The notes under the pieces were generated by a model, which worked only from the letters and a program-made list of their open reading frames with translations, did not search any database and had not been told where the DNA came from. A stretch of 64,000 nucleotides of DNA from the NCBI GenBank assembly GCA_009760855.2, contig WPIO01000014.1:3588501-3652500 (forward strand), in the 5' to 3' direction. The translations under genes and the position numbers were made by a program. Source of the DNA: Cristatella mucedo. Taxonomy: Eukaryota; Bryozoa; Phylactolaemata; Cristatellidae. Positions 54,880 to 64,000 of this stretch are shown here, piece by piece. Numbering within the stretch: the first letter of the stretch is position 1; the number at the start of each line of letters is the position of its first letter.

Positions 54880-55735
54880 TCTTAACTTTAAGAGAGAGGA
54901 GAAAGGAAGATAAGTATGAGCCGGATTCAGATGTCAGAGCCAGGTATTCAAACCAAGACCAAAAGTAATTCCATATGGTTTCTTTGTCACAGAAGTGCCT
55001 AATGAACGTCATCAAGCAGATATACTGTATATGCCAACTGATTCGGGTTATAAATACGCATTAAGCGTGATTGATGTTGCTTGTAAGTATACTCAGGAGC
55101 ACTTAAAATAAAAACATCGAAACAAGTAAAACAAGCAATAATTGATATTTACTCAAAGGGGCCTTTAGAATTGCCGAAAAGGTTTACAGTAGATCCTGGT
55201 TCAGAGTTCAAAAGAGAATTCAAGAAAGAAATGAATTAACATGGAAAGCGCGTGATAGAAGCGACTAGCAAGAAAAGTGTTGCGTTAGTTGAGAGAATGA
55301 ATAGAACGATAGCAGAAAGAGCTTTTATTGCTCAGTGTGAAAAAAAATTAGAAAGTGAATTCCGGCGATCCTACTCGAAACAAGGAGTGGATTGAGAATC
55401 TACCTAAGGTTTTAGATTACCTTAATAATAACATTACAAGAACAACAGGAGAAGAACCGGTAAAAGCCATAAAAAAGAAATAGTCAAACAAAAGAAACCA
55501 GAGTACCATAGAAAAGTATGAAAACAGGAAGAGTCATTTGAACTAGGAACAACTGTTAGATATTTACTAGAACCGGGCGAAGGAGAAGATAAAAAATGAA
55601 GAAGATCTACAGATTCGATATGGAACTTGACAAAACATACGACTGTTAGAATAATGGTAATGAAAGATCAACCAGTTAGATATTTCCTATAAGATATAAA
55701 GAGAAGTTTTATCAACGAAAAATTTCAAATAATCA
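54880..55735 (+). pseudogene. retroviral-type (rve, DDE) integrase of the element, broken
   Basis: It would join the element's ends to host DNA. Core motifs are visible in pieces: HQADILYMPTDSGYKYALSV (first Asp, about 55010-55070), FTVDPGSEFK (second Asp, about 55180-55210), and VERMNRTIAERAF (Glu, about 55288-55325), with spacing near D-D-35-E. Downstream are VLDYLNNN (about 55410) and a basic C-terminal part. At least five stops or shifts disrupt it. The N-terminal zinc domain is not evident. Confidence 0.85.
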
Positions 55736-55743
55736 AACAGTAA

Positions 55744-56100
55744 TCAAACTTCTTGAACGGTGTCTATTTCACTCATGGCTCTAACAATATCATCGAATTC
55801 TTCTTCTCTGGTCATTCCATCATCAGACAAAGCATCGGTTACCTTTGAGATAAACTTTACATTTGCTTCTAGATTTGCTCTTTTGCATTTGTCTATTTCA
55901 GCTAGGACACCATCAATTAATAACAACATTATAGTTACTGCGGCGAATGCAGGAACAACGTTTGATAAGTCTGGGACTGATGGGATGTAAGTGCTGGTAA
56001 TCGTTACTCCTAGCGATATGACGATGTTTACAAATTTCAGTGCATATCTTACCTTCGTTAAACTCATTAGGCACTGCCTTCCTTTGCTATTGTATTGCAT
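55744..56100 (-). CDS. 118-aa membrane protein of the element, function unknown
   Basis: An intact minus-strand frame next to the right TIR. Residues about 18-34 (LKFVNIVISLGVTITST) and about 45-66 (SNVVPAFAAVTIMLLLIDGVLA) are two predicted membrane helices. They are followed by a charged cytosolic-type tail with ALSDDGMTREEEFDDIVRAM. The family is not recognised. Its open frame beside a ruined integrase is notable. Confidence 0.45.
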   Translation of the reverse strand: MQYNSKGRQCLMSLTKVRYALKFVNIVISLGVTITSTYIPSVPDLSNVVPAFAAVTIMLLLIDGVLAEIDKCKRANLEANVKFISKVTDALSDDGMTREEEFDDIVRAMSEIDTVQEV

Positions 56101-56159
56101 AACTTATTCAGACCTTTGGTTGACACACTTTTTGCGCAGGTCGGACATCATTGCTATAT

Positions 56160-56206
56160 TAACTTTGCAAATGTTTTGTTACTATAATATACAACCCTCT
56201 GCTACA
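56160..56206. repeat. inner part of right TIR
   Basis: Complement of the block at 48134-48180 (CTTTGCAAAT...TTACTATAATATACAACCCTCTGCTACA). Confidence 0.88.
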
Positions 56207-56336
56207 AGTAGGATGTAAATGAATGGTATGGAGACTAGGGACATGTGGAGATCGATGAATCTACCGACCGCAGTGACAGTTAGATGACGAGATAGACATG
56301 TGCTCTAGGGTCCACACCGTTCATTTACAAACTACT
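56207..56336. repeat. right terminal hairpin (palindromic TIR)
   Basis: AGTAGGATGTAAATGAATGG at 56207 pairs with CGTTCATTTACAAACTACT ending at 56336. The block matches the complement of 48003-48133 along its whole length with scattered changes, including the loop (GATGAATCTACCGA.CGCAGTGACAG). Confidence 0.92.
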
Positions 56337-56341
56337 CGGAG
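56336..56341. repeat. right target site duplication (TCGGAG)
   Basis: Direct repeat of 47997-48002, next to the right hairpin. Confidence 0.75.
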
Positions 56342-57074
56342 ATGCCAGTTGAGTATCAAAGTCTAAAGCCATTGGCCGTCGGCGGGGTGAGGGGCTAGTG
56401 GTTTTAGCTGCGCGTAAGGCAATCCGGGAGCGAAGCCTCGATAGTGCCACCCTGCTCGCCCTCTCTCTTTTTCTACCAGGCCGAGAGCTGGCTGCTTTAA
56501 GGTGCAGCCAAAAAGTAAATGGGACTACGGCCCATTGTAAATTGCTCCAACCGGCATCAAAAAAGGGTGGACTCGTACTTACTTGCTTTTTTTTATAGAT
56601 GTGTCTGAAAATCCTTCAGAGGTGATTGACCCTGGGTGAGCAGAGCAACGCTTGGCGTCGGAAGGAGTCGCCTTTCTTCGTCGAGGGCCTAAAGAGATCT
56701 TTCTATGTAGACAGATCCTTTGGAGATCCTTTTGTGCGGGATTGCAAGGCTGCTTTGCTTTTAAAAACCCGTACTATCAATACATTGTGGTAAATAGGCG
56801 TGTCGCGTACTAACCACGGTAAGTCGCCTAGTGCTGTTAGCATTCAGCCATTTTGGATGAATCGGTATGACCTAAAATAGTCCACGTTTGATGCCTTTTG
56901 AAGGTCAGTCTGTCCTGATCCTATGTGAAGCTTGCACTCACTAGTGTTAGCTACCCTAATGTCGTAGTCAGTAAGTTGCCAAACAAATGGGCTACGGCGA
57001 ACCTTGAGTTGAGTCAGAGGAACAAACTCGTCAGTTGGCTACAGCTGCAGCATTTCACCAGTACGAGAAGGTCG
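56342..57074. other. intergenic, nothing recognised
   Basis: Only short frames without features. Confidence 0.4.
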
Positions 57075-57076
57075 GT

Positions 57077-57184
57077 TGGGGGATTGAGCGGACGGGGATT
57101 GAGCAGAAGGGGATTGAGCAGACGGGATTGAGCAGAAGGGGATTGAGCAACGGGGATTGAGCAGAAGGGGATTGAGCAGAAGGG
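57077..57184. repeat. minisatellite, 7 units of GGGGATTGAGCAGAA type
   Basis: GGATTGAGC occurs seven times with 13-16-bp spacing (GGATTGAGCGGACG, GGATTGAGCAGAAG, GGATTGAGCAGAC and so on). Confidence 0.93.
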
Positions 57185-58200
57185 TCAATGGAAGCTAATT
57201 TTATGAGGACAGCACCTACGAGATTTCGCGATTTGCGCTGGAAGTTTAGTACACAAAGGAACACTCAGCAGAGAGAATGAGATCCGCATTTGGTAAGACG
57301 TTTGGAATTTAAAAACGTTGCTGCCTTAATGGCGCTCTAGCCATGGCGGTCGTTGCACCCGGACTCAGTAGGCAGCTCCAGAGGCCTATTCAGTATTTAG
57401 CCAAGGAGGAGGCCAACGTTGAGCAAGCCTCGGAGTACGCAAGGGAGTTACCGGGTCTTCGCCGCTCGGGGCACTCTTCACGTTGTTTCAAGGTCAGGGC
57501 CCGCTAGCTTCCTTTTGTTAAGCCTAGGGACAGCTGTTATCCTATTGGGCTTTGACAGTAAGTTATAACCTTTCAAGCCTACAGGTTGTCTCGATGAGCC
57601 GGTCTCCTTTCGCTACGTCTGCGGACGCCTCTCACCCTATCGGGCTTCGACGGCAAGTAATGAATTGTCGCCCGCGAAGATGGCGGACGACCTCCAGAAA
57701 GCGAATAATAAACATGCAACAGGACAACGATCAACCTCGAAGGGGCCGCTCACTGTGCCTTTACTCCAGCGCGGCGAAAGGAGCCAGTTGCAAGAGCTCA
57801 ACGAAGCTAGGGCAGAAACATGCCCGGAGCAAGCCCGTTCAGATACCCCCCGCGGAGGGCGAAGACCAAACGACGAAGCCGCGGTAAACTTTGCATCGGA
57901 GGTTTGATGAACCAAGTGGCCTCGGTAGAAGCTATCGCTAAGGCACATCGCTATCATTCGCACAAACGCAGCGCAAGTATCCGAGGCTCACAGCCGCGAG
58001 ACCGTTGCTGACAGCACTAGAAACTTGGAGCTATTGGCTATTAAGTCGAATACAGCTGGGTATGCAGACAATAGCGAGAACCACAGAGACCCGTGCCAAT
58101 CAAGACTCAGAATTCAGCTTGCCCACTATTGTTCGTAGCGTCTTGCATCATTTAATTGCAGCCGTTTACTGTTTGACAAGTCAGCGTCGGATAAGCACCG
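57185..58200. other. CpG-rich stretch with short overlapping ORFs, unassigned
   Basis: Frames at 57343-57507 (starts MAVVAPGLSRQLQ), 57552-57887 and 57665-57907 (contains MADDLQKANNKHATG) are open but show no domain. The minus frame 57637-57963 overlaps them. This could be an old retroelement gag or a 5' exon of an unseen gene. I cannot decide. Confidence 0.3.
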
Positions 58201-58202
58201 AC

Positions 58203-58342
58203 ATGCCGGATTGGCCCAGTGTTTAACATGCCGGCTCCGACTAAGGTCAGGCAGAGGTCGTGGGCTCGAGCCCCGCGGCGTGTGTGAAGCGCCTGAATAG
58301 AGATTGGGTTCTCTTGGGGCGCTATGCAAATGAATTATATAT
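58203..58342 (+). repeat. SINE family 2 copy
   Basis: GCCGGATTGGCCCAGTGTTTAA, B box GTGGGCTCGAGCCCCGC, GAAGCGCCTGAATAGAGATTG and GTTCTCTTGGGGCGCTATGC tail followed by an AT-rich run. Confidence 0.85.
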
Positions 58343-59522
58343 ATGTATTTATTTATTTTTTTATTTATGCTGAAGCAGCTCCTTCCGACGAAGGACTGCT
58401 GTCCCCACCAGTGTATTAGCATCTCTCATAGGATTTAGGACGCCGAAGATTCCGACGCGTGCAATCTGATAATCCTAATAAAGGAGCCGCAAATAAACGC
58501 TGCTGGCAACCATGAACAAGCGCCCGATCCATGAACAACCATGAACAAGGGCTGCCTACATTTAAACACTCACCCTCTCTGTACTAGCAAAAGAGCATAC
58601 TGTGGAAGTGGCTGAAGGAGGCATGCTACGAGACAAACTTGCTGTCCTGTGGGATTTCATGTGGCTACGGCCGTGGCTCATAGGGAACATGGTAGAGCTT
58701 ATGTATTGTAACATAGGGAATGAGCAGGATAACCGACCACTGCCCACTGCCCACTCAGCAGCGCTGCCAGTTAACAAGACCTCTCATTTTTAGCTTGCAC
58801 TTGCATTCGACTGTCGGCAGTTATTGATGGAACTTCAATCCAGTGTGGTGAAAGTGCCATCATTAGTTAGGAAGCGTAGGGGCGTACCAAGGTGTACGTC
58901 AGCAGAGGAAGTTGTCAGGTGCTGGACTGCGGAGTGCCTGTGGCTAGCAAAGCCTCCCTCAGCTGTCGCGAACTGTACAATAATGCGCCAGCTCCCGGCT
59001 TTTGCCTTATCGGCTCACCAGGTTCGGATCACGACTGCAAATATACCTAGCGACCGGATGTCTGCCAGTTGCGACTTATGGCAGAGATAAGCATGACAAC
59101 TTGTGCACTGAGGTGGTAGTTATGCCAATTAAGAGATAGCGATAGCTGTGGGACTGGCTTCGTGCTGGCTATTGACAGTGTACATTGAATGCAATACGAC
59201 TGACTGTACGTGAAGCATCGGTGCTTCGCGATGCCGCACTATCTTCCGCTGCTGCTGCTACTGCTGCTACCAAAGTAGCTTAGGTGAGAGATGCTACTTC
59301 GCATGCACCGTAGGTGAGCCACGTGGAAGTTCATTCCTATTCGTCCGTCCAACGTCAGTCCTTGAGAGTTTGCATTGCAGAGATGTGCGAGACAGTCGTC
59401 AAATCGTTCATCTTTCATGAAACAATAGCCGAACACTTTCATCAAGCTATAGGTGCAATGCTCGGCAAGACATCCAATCAACAGCACGTTAGTGTAGCGC
59501 CATGAGGTCGCTGCAATTGTCA
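58343..59522. other. region 3' of the TspO-like gene, nothing recognised
   Basis: Short frames without features. It should contain the 3' UTR of the minus-strand gene. No AATAAA in the right orientation is close to the stop codon. A CTG/TGC repeat (CTGCTGCTGCTACTGCTGCTA) lies at about 59250-59272. Confidence 0.4.
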
Positions 59523-60382
59523 TCACATCGATATGTCGCCTTTGTACATTGAACCACTGGCTTTGAAGTGGATTGGGTTCCTGGTGTGCCGTCGGACCAT
59601 GACGACAACCTTTACGACGCCAAGAAGCGCACACAGTCCAAGAAGTACGGCCGTATATATAGAGTAACTTTGGGGCTCTTCCAAGTCGTAGTTCTTGGTC
59701 AGGCTTCCAGACAGGGCCAGTAGCAGGACGATGTAAGGGGCGAACGTGTAGCGCAAGTACTTGTCGAAGACAAACGTCTCCGCGACGAACCACGCAGCTA
59801 CTGTGCCTGTGAGCAGTCCCAGGGCCGTCCAGCAGGCCGTGGGCATGTTGGTCGGGGCGTCTACGCTTGCGTTTTTTCCGTTTGCGTAGAGAATAGCTAT
59901 GCTGATGTTGAGGTACGAGGCGATCGTCGTCCAGGTGGCGTAGAAGGCGATTCCGTTGTGCACGAGAATCCTGACAATCCAGATGTGCTTGGTGAGGCCC
60001 TCGCGCGTCAGCTGAGCACCGACCTGGTCGAGGGCCCGATAAGAGATGATGTTGCAGAGATACAGCGTGATGGGAATGAACGGGAGCAGCACCGTCGACG
60101 CCACGATCTTCTCTTGGTCGAACACGAACACCCACGCCGTGTTGAAAGCCATGTTGGCGGTGTACACGATGAAGAAGTAGAACGGAATGATTGCGGGCCT
60201 GTCGTACAAATAGCTTCGCGTTTTCGGCCACTGGGTGCAAATTGTTGAAAAGCCGTAGAGAAGAATAAGAGCTTGCAGTATGTAAATAATGCTCCAAATG
60301 ACGCCGAAGACCCATCCGTCAGGAGTGATGGCCGTAGAATATGTGTCTGCTACGTAGCGAGTCTGGTTGTTCATGATCCCAA
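59523..60382 (-). CDS. TspO-like gene exon 2
   Basis: An uninterrupted 285-codon frame with seven predicted membrane helices and a stop at 59525-59523. The 358-aa frame on the same strand (59239-60315) is out-of-frame and Arg/His-rich, a shadow. Confidence 0.88.
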
Positions 60383-61574
60383 CTACAGCGTCAGATGAGG
60401 AGTCGCATGCAAGCGGACGCGAGCTCCAAAGTACGAGAACGCACGCGAGCAAGCGCACGCATGCTAGACCCGGCTTGGAGCAAGTAACCATGACAGCAAA
60501 GGTGACCAGCCTTCGGATACGCTGTGAACCAACGCAGGGGCTAAAGCAATGGTCGAGTGAGAATAGCCTCAGGGGTGAATATTTCTTAGGGCTGATGAAT
60601 GTGTAAGTGATCAGGTGAACGAGATCGCTGAAGTTGCAAATAAAAGTGCGAATTGACTGTATATGAGCATACGCGGGAGCGTTTCGTGCGAATATTTCGG
60701 GGGTCGGGAAGGAGAGGCGGAGGGGGGTCCGACACTGGAAAATCGGCTGCCAAGCGAATGAGCTTGAGCGAAGGTAGCATATAAGCTGTGGAAATCTTGG
60801 AAGCCGACGGAAGGCACTCAGCTAGCAGCAATCGCGTCAACCAACTCGCGAGCGATCAAGCGAGCGTCTTTGCACGTCGATGCGTCCCTCTGAACTATCG
60901 CTGCCACACATCCTTGGGAAAGGATTATTTACGAATCCCTCTCGCGGCAGCTGAGACGGCCCCAAACACGCAACAACTTTGCAGGCAGAGACTTTGGCGG
61001 GTCAGCGTCTGCTGACAGGTGGAAGCGAACTAACGAATATCGGCAGAAAATCTTAGCATAGTACGGATGCAAAGACGTCATCGAAGAGCCACGGCAGCCT
61101 AACGATATGCGCCGTCAATGCCGCTCTACGGCTGTTAAGCTTGCCGGTGGCCAGGGCGCAGTGCTACGACTGGAGTTGGTGCGCACGCAAGTTCCGGTCG
61201 AGCCGCAAGGTAGGAAGGGCGTCGGTAGCGTGTGCAGCGAAGCACTACTCGGAATACAAGTTACCAGCAAAGAGTGCGAACGTTGTGCCTCTCGTATCGT
61301 CGAGGTAAGTATTGGTCGAGGTAAGTGTGAAATGTAGGACTCTGCGCGACTGTACGATCGCCGCTGGCAGGCGTCCAGAATCGCTCTCCCTGCTCGGTGG
61401 CCCGGTCGACCGCCGGCTAAGCTGGCGCCGCTCATCGATTCGCTCTGCTACTCGCGACTACTCACGTTCAATCCCGAGCGGCGTACTTGATAGGACATTG
61501 AAGAACACCGCGACCAGGTAGGCCACGAAGCCCAGCAGTATTGCCATAACTTTGATTGGCTTGTGTCCGGCCAT
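59523..61574 (-). CDS. polytopic membrane protein, TspO/MBR-like (two coding exons)
   Basis: Exon 1 is 61574-61466 and exon 2 is 60382-59523 (minus strand), joined GAAC|GTGAGT...CTGTAG|TTGGG, phase 1, 322 aa. Exon 1 encodes MAGHKPIKVMAILLGFVAYL..., a first membrane helix. Exon 2 has an NQT glycosylation site, then TPDGWVFGVIWSIIYILQAL, the Pro-x-Gly-Trp-x-Phe...Trp...Tyr pattern of TspO/MBR first helices, and about seven more helices (AIIPFYFFIVYTANMAFNTA, STVLLPFIPITLYLCNIISY, VHNGIAFYATWTTIASYLNI, ALGLLTGTVAAWFVAETFVF, APYIVLLLALSGSL, YTAVLLGLCALLGVVKVVVM). It is about twice as long as classic TspO (about 160 aa). Long TspO-related membrane proteins exist in invertebrates; the ligand is unknown. 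Exon 2 also stays open upstream to an ATG at 60491 with a signal-like N-terminus, a possible alternative start. Confidence 0.7.
61466..61574 (-). CDS. TspO-like gene exon 1
   Basis: ATG (complement of 61572-61574), 36 codons plus one base, ending at a strong donor (C|GTGAGT). It encodes a basic start followed by a hydrophobic helix and SSTPLGIE. The phase fits the acceptor at 60383/60382. The intron is 1,083 bp. Confidence 0.68.
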
Positions 61575-64000
61575 TTGGCTGCAAAAGAACGCGACTGTAG
61601 ATACATTTCTCGCTCAAAAATTCGCCATAGACTGCCTTAGCCGACGGGTCTTTCGCGCGTCGGTCCGTTAAAACTTACGCAGTTGGCGCTCGCGGAGCTA
61701 ATACAGAATCAGGCGGCACCAAGTTCGGCTGCAGTCGTCGATCGAGACTACGCGGTCCCGGCCACCGCCGGTTAGATAAGAGACAAGGCCACGCCCCTCC
61801 GATGCATTCAACCAATACCGCGAGAGCGCGCCGTTTATGTAACCAAATAGTTTATGGGGGGGGGGGAGAGCCGAGATAGCGATAGCGGGTTTAAAGTCGA
61901 CCCCGCGACGGTGCATACCTGGCAGCAGCACGAGCGTTCCTTGAGCTCGTTTTGCAGCGGCCACCGAGCGCTCCCCCTGATAACGAACAGTTGGGCTGTG
62001 TGTCAGCATTGAGACTCAGCCCGCGATGGCTGCCCGTTCGATTTCCCGTTCGAGCACGACCGCACATAAGATATATCTTATGGTAGAGAGACAATAGAGA
62101 GTTTGTTAAAAAGCAGTCGAGGTCCGACCTCCTATTAAATTATTTGCCCCGCAAATTTTATTTTCACGTTTGCAAGACATCAAGCATAACATAAGGTTGT
62201 AAATAGTGTGCAGAAATGTATGACGTATTCTTCTGTATGAAATTCATCAGGCGGCACCAGGTACAAGTCATTATACCAGGTCGAACGTGACTTTTGAGAA
62301 GGATTGTACGCTGTGTCTCCTCCCGTCACCGGCATAAGTGTATTGTTATCAGCTGAGTTTAATAGATATCCAGTTGCGAACGCATTGCGGGCCTTCTGCA
62401 GCGTGACTGTATGGCTTGAGGGTAGCGGGCTACCTGCAGACCCTTTGCAGCTGCCGACTTGGCCGCTGCTGAGCATGCCCGCAGTTTAAACCCAATCCAT
62501 GCGAGTCTTACCCATTACGTCTCAGCGCTTAATTAAGCCCCCTACTCTTTCGTCCGGAGAATGTACATCCTCGTATCATTCCCGTCGGGGCTCTGTCTGC
62601 GTCCCCGTACGCTGCCGTACGTCACCACCACACGAGCTTCGACTCCCAAAGAGGACCCTCCCACGCACATGCGTGCTCGGACACACGCACACACAGCCTC
62701 CATCCAAAACCTGCGGCCAAGGTCACCAGTATGCTAATCCCTGAAGCCACGACTAGCCTCGTAAGTTCGGCAAGAACTTCTGGCTGCGTTGAAACTTTGA
62801 TAGTGGTGGAGTTTTCGAGAGCAACAAAGGTTTGCGGAAGGCATCTTAAGACGTCGCATTGCCATCTTTAAGGATTCCGAGTATACCCGAGAGCCCTACC
62901 CAAGGCAGCATTTCTGCCCAACTTCTTACCTCTGTTACTTGCTTTATTTCAATGAAAAGGCTGCCCAGTGCTGCATTAGAATGACGAATGCCCGACTATT
63001 GTAGGGCATTGGAAAAGAGCTCCGGCCGATCTCCCGACATACATCTTAGACGTCAAGATCTGCGGCTGCTTGGCAAAAGCAAAATAGGCCAGGTCGCAGG
63101 CAGAATGAACAACCATAACCAAGTTTCCAAAATCCAGGCACATGTAATCGCAATAAATCAAGTACAGTGCGTTTCCTTTTTTGTTATTATTTATGCCCAG
63201 GATAAATATCGATTCATCGTCTGCATACGTCTGCCCAAGTTGGCTGTGCTAACCTGCAATCCCGACGTTCTTTATACAGCCTCCCTACACGTTGAAGTCA
63301 ACAAAAGGCCCGGGAGGCCTCGAGCAAATGGGCTGCGTGGTACAAGATGAACAAGCTGCTTGCAGATCTTTGGGAAACCGGCACACTTGCCGCATCCTTG
63401 TGCACCTCGGCTGATAAACCTCCCGAGCTACCGTATAACAATAAAGCCAATATACACGGTGGAGGTAACGCGCACTTCGCACTTTAGAGAATAGCATATT
63501 GTTAAGCTCTTGCATGCTTGTAAGGTTGGGGCACCAGGTTCACCCATACGTGAGACAAATCTGTAAGGATTAGCACCAGCTACGTAAATTGCGTCGGTGG
63601 CAGACGACTATAGTTCCGAAACCGCTACAGCTCGGCATATTGAAGCGAGAATTGCCAGTAGGGCGGTCCCATCTAACAAAGTTACCGGAAATGTTGATAC
63701 CCGGCTAGTAAGACTCAAAATAAAAGCCATTTAATTCAGCTACACCGCTATCTAATTTTGCTCCTGCAATTATGCTTGAAATTGTTCACGCGGTCACACG
63801 CTTCTATATTAAGCAGAGTTCCTAAGGAAAATGCAGAACCCTGCAGCTAACTCCTGTTCTTGTAAAAGTGGGATTTAGTTTGGTTTGATAGCTTTCTCTT
63901 CCGTGTCGTCTCGGTTTCGTAATGTTAGACTGGTGTGGACCTTTAAATGTATTAGCCCACTTGGAGATTTCAAAAGGAGCTTCATATTTGAATCATGCTG
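61575..64000. other. upstream of TspO-like gene, nothing recognised
   Basis: It contains a G homopolymer at about 61857-61867 and several short frames without features (longest 120 aa at 62988-63350). The promoter of the minus-strand gene should lie near 61.6-62.0 kb, but no motif is convincing. Confidence 0.4.

Larger units (their letters stand above)
48003..56335 (+). mobile_element. Polinton/Maverick-like virus-related element with hairpin termini, decayed
   Basis: An 8.3-kb unit bounded by terminal inverted repeats of about 180 bp, each containing a self-complementary hairpin, and by a 6-bp direct repeat. Contents in order: pPolB remnants (+), capsid-like region (+), possible YqaJ nuclease (+), fibre-like ORF (+), Cys-rich ORF (-), rve integrase remnants (+), membrane ORF (-). 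pPolB plus a DDE integrase defines the Polinton/Maverick and adintovirus-like group. Removing the two LINE insertions leaves about 7.5 kb, short for Polintons (typically 15-20 kb). I see no packaging ATPase, no adenovirus-type protease, and no N-terminal half of the polymerase. AT content is visibly higher than the flanks. Confidence 0.88.

Noticed and set aside
57077-57184. CRISPR-like array
   Set aside because: Units of 13-16 bp without spacers; a simple minisatellite in a eukaryotic genome.
59239-60315. 358-aa minus-strand open frame
   Set aside because: It overlaps the TspO-like exon in another frame and is Arg/His/Ser-rich without any domain; it is a shadow of the real frame.
60383-60491. 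Unspliced N-terminus of the TspO-like protein (signal-like leader)
   Set aside because: Open and plausible, but the strong GTGAGT donor of exon 1, matched phase and helix-1 sequence make the spliced form more likely. Kept only as an alternative start.

Overview
The window is nuclear DNA of an animal, most likely a marine or freshwater invertebrate. The evidence is spliced genes with GT/AG introns, tRNA-headed SINEs, L2/CR1-type LINEs, a Tc1 relic, a SPIN-like hAT element and a Polinton/Maverick-like element. I cannot name the species. From memory, SPIN transposons are known from tetrapods and a few invertebrates, including a pond snail, which is at most a hint towards a mollusc-like host.

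Two host genes are supported, and they are convergent. On the + strand, a complete IGBP1 (alpha4/TAP42) gene runs from the ATG at 954 to the stop at 44876. Its ten coding exons total 1,059 bp (352 codons), and all nine intron phases agree. The introns make up about 98% of the gene and hold most of the repeats: two LINE families, two SINE families, a Tc1/mariner relic (about 13.0-14.06 kb), microsatellites, and a 186-bp SPIN-like hAT MITE with a perfect 8-bp target duplication (37682-37867). On the - strand at 59.5-61.6 kb lies a two-exon gene for a polytopic membrane protein with TspO/MBR-like features (322 aa).

Between the two genes, 48003-56335 is a decayed 8.3-kb Polinton/Maverick-like element. 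It carries a broken protein-primed DNA polymerase B, a broken candidate capsid region, a possible YqaJ-type nuclease, an intact 283-aa fibre-like protein, a small Cys-rich protein on the - strand, a broken retroviral-type (DDE) integrase and an intact 118-aa membrane protein on the - strand. Its terminal inverted repeats (about 180 bp) each contain a ~130-bp self-complementary hairpin, and it is flanked by a 6-bp direct repeat (TCGGAG). It was later hit by one copy of each LINE family. This hairpin-ended virus-like element is the most interesting structure here.

The rest (the first 950 bp, long intron stretches, 45.5-48.0, 56.3-58.2 and 61.6-64.0 kb) shows short uninformative ORFs, microsatellites and one 7-unit minisatellite. 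I see no rRNA, stand-alone tRNA gene or CRISPR array.
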